Source: an uncultured Clostridia bacterium (GTDB lineage Bacteria; Bacillota; Clostridia; Christensenellales; Borkfalkiaceae). Taken from it: a stretch of DNA of 6,774 nt. Where the stretch lies: NCBI GenBank assembly GCA_937920115.1, contig CALGVF010000322.1:1-6774 (forward strand), read 5' to 3'. Below are positions 5,546 through 6,774 of this stretch, piece by piece. Under the pieces are notes generated by a model. That model had not been told where the DNA came from. It worked only from the letters and a program-made list of their open reading frames with translations, and made no database searches. Position numbers and translations under genes: made by a program. Position 1 is the stretch's first letter. Each line of letters starts with the position of its first letter.

Positions 5546-6766
5546 TTATTTAATAATTTTCGCAACAACGCCCGATCCGACGGTTCTACCGCCTTCACGA
5601 ATAGCGAAACGAAGACCCTCTTCGCATGCGATAGGCGTAATAAGTACTACGTCGATCGTTACGTGGTCACCGGGCATTACCATTTCTACTCCCTCGGGAA
5701 GTTTGATGGTTCCGGTAACGTCCGTAGTTCTGAAATAGAACTGAGGTCTGTAATTGTTGAAGAACGGAGTGTGTCTTCCGCCTTCTTCTTTCGTAAGGAC
5801 GTAAACCTGTCCGCTGAACTCGGTGTGAGCGTGTACGGAACCCGGTTTAGCAATAACCTGTCCTCTTTCGATACCGCTTCTGTCGATACCACGAAGAAGT
5901 GCGCCTACGTTATCGCCTGCCTGAGCCTCGTCAAGAGTCTTTCTGAACATTTCAAGTCCGGTAATAACCGAAGTAGTAGGCTTTTCCTGAAGTCCTACGA
6001 TTTCAACGGGATCACCAACGTGAGCAACGCCTCTTTCAACTCTTCCGGTTGCAACGGTACCACGACCACTGATCGTGAATACGTCTTCTACGGGAAGAAG
6101 GAACGGCTTAGCGTCGTCTCTTTCAGGAGTCGGAATGTAGTTGTCGATAGCGTCCATGAGTTCGAGAATGCACTGACATTCGGGAGCGGCAAGGATCTCA
6201 GCGTCCGAAGCGCCCGAGGAAGCCTTTTCAAGAGCCTTCAAAGCAGAACCCTTGATGATAGGCGTGTCGTCGCCGGGGAAGCCGTACTCGTCAAGAAGTC
6301 CTCTGACTTCCATTTCTACGAGTTCCAAAAGTTCGGGATCGTCTACCTGATCGCACTTGTTAAGGAATACGATGATGTAGGGAACGCCAACCTGACGAGC
6401 AAGAAGAATGTGCTCTCTGGTCTGCGGCATCGGACCGTCGGTAGCGGCAACAACAAGGATTGCGCCGTCCATCTGAGCGGCTCCGGTAATCATGTTCTTA
6501 ACGTAGTCTGCGTGTCCCGGGCAGTCAACGTGAGCGTAGTGACGCTTGTCGGTCTTGTATTCAACGTGAGCGGTGTTAATTGTAATACCTCTCGCCTTTT
6601 CTTCGGGCGCCTTATCGATCTGATCATATCTCATCTTCTCAGCGTCGCCCTTGCAAGCCATAACCATCGTGATCGCTGCGGTCAAAGTAGTCTTGCCGTG
6701 GTCAACGTGTCCGATCGTTCCGATGTTTACGTGCGGTAAGCTTCTGTCAAATTTTGCTTTTGCCAT
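5546..6766 (-). CDS. tuf: Translation elongation factor Tu (EF-Tu)
   Basis: EF-Tu is the GTPase that carries aminoacyl-tRNA to the ribosomal A site. The 406-residue protein is full length (usual range about 394-407). All GTPase motifs are present: P-loop GHVDHGKT (19-26), switch I RGITI (59-63) with Thr62, DCPGH (81-85) with catalytic His85, NKCD (136-139) for guanine recognition, and SAL (174-176). Domain 2 begins near residue 220 (FLLPVEDVFTISGRGTVATG) and domain 3 near 310, ending REGGRTVGSGVVAKIIK. The start MAKAKFDRSLPHVNIGTIGH is the family's normal N-terminus; its ribosome binding site lies beyond the window. The terminator at 5478-5511 follows the stop, so this is the last gene of its transcript. 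In many bacteria tuf follows fusA in the str operon, which would put fusA just outside the window (inference). Confidence 0.98.
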   Translation of the reverse strand: MAKAKFDRSLPHVNIGTIGHVDHGKTTLTAAITMVMACKGDAEKMRYDQIDKAPEEKARGITINTAHVEYKTDKRHYAHVDCPGHADYVKNMITGAAQMDGAILVVAATDGPMPQTREHILLARQVGVPYIIVFLNKCDQVDDPELLELVEMEVRGLLDEYGFPGDDTPIIKGSALKALEKASSGASDAEILAAPECQCILELMDAIDNYIPTPERDDAKPFLLPVEDVFTISGRGTVATGRVERGVAHVGDPVEIVGLQEKPTTSVITGLEMFRKTLDEAQAGDNVGALLRGIDRSGIERGQVIAKPGSVHAHTEFSGQVYVLTKEEGGRHTPFFNNYRPQFYFRTTDVTGTIKLPEGVEMVMPGDHVTIDVVLITPIACEEGLRFAIREGGRTVGSGVVAKIIK

Positions 6767-6774
6767 AGTTTTTT

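Noticed and set aside
5663..6739. 358-codon open frame on the plus strand opposite tuf
   Set aside because: It is exactly antisense to EF-Tu, whose full length and motifs are beyond doubt. Long antisense frames are common opposite strongly codon-biased genes. The translation has no recognisable domain.

Overview
The window looks like a chromosomal piece of an uncultured Gram-positive, Firmicutes/Clostridia-like bacterium. The grounds are near-consensus housekeeping (sigma-A type) promoters, AAGGAG-type ribosome binding sites, moderate GC, a typical bacterial EF-Tu, and a Cys-containing BspA-type leucine-rich-repeat (LRR) surface protein. The taxonomic call is an inference; no rRNA is present.

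Layout. (1) Positions 1-1181, minus strand: the first 393 codons of a secreted protein of unknown function. It runs off the left edge and has its own strong promoter at 1223-1251. (2) 1261-1473, minus strand: a 70-residue Cro/CI-type helix-turn-helix regulator. (3) 1474-1615: a divergent control region with a perfect-consensus plus-strand promoter (TTGACA, 17 nt, TATAAT). A 13-bp palindrome lies inside its spacer and a second copy lies 30 bp away toward the regulator. (4) 1616-4388, plus strand: a large LRR lipoprotein gene. In this copy it is broken near its 5' end by an exact 19-bp tandem duplication (1706-1743). Removing one copy restores a single 917-codon frame running from a lipoprotein signal peptide, through a Ser/Glu-rich linker, into about two dozen LRRs. 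(5) 4402-4857, plus strand: a small P-loop protein whose ribosome binding site overlaps the LRR stop codon, followed by a terminator. (6) 4910-5545: no gene, but two foldback (MITE-like) repeats, smaller palindromes between them, and a bidirectional terminator. (7) 5546-6766, minus strand: complete tuf (EF-Tu).

How it may work together (inference): the HTH protein probably binds the two palindromes and represses the strong promoter of the LRR lipoprotein/P-loop operon. The 19-bp duplication would be a second, genetic switch. With one copy (or four) the lipoprotein is in frame. With two, as here, translation ends after 59 codons, which may also reduce translation of the coupled P-loop gene. 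Whether this is phase variation, a fixed mutation or an assembly error cannot be told from one sequence.
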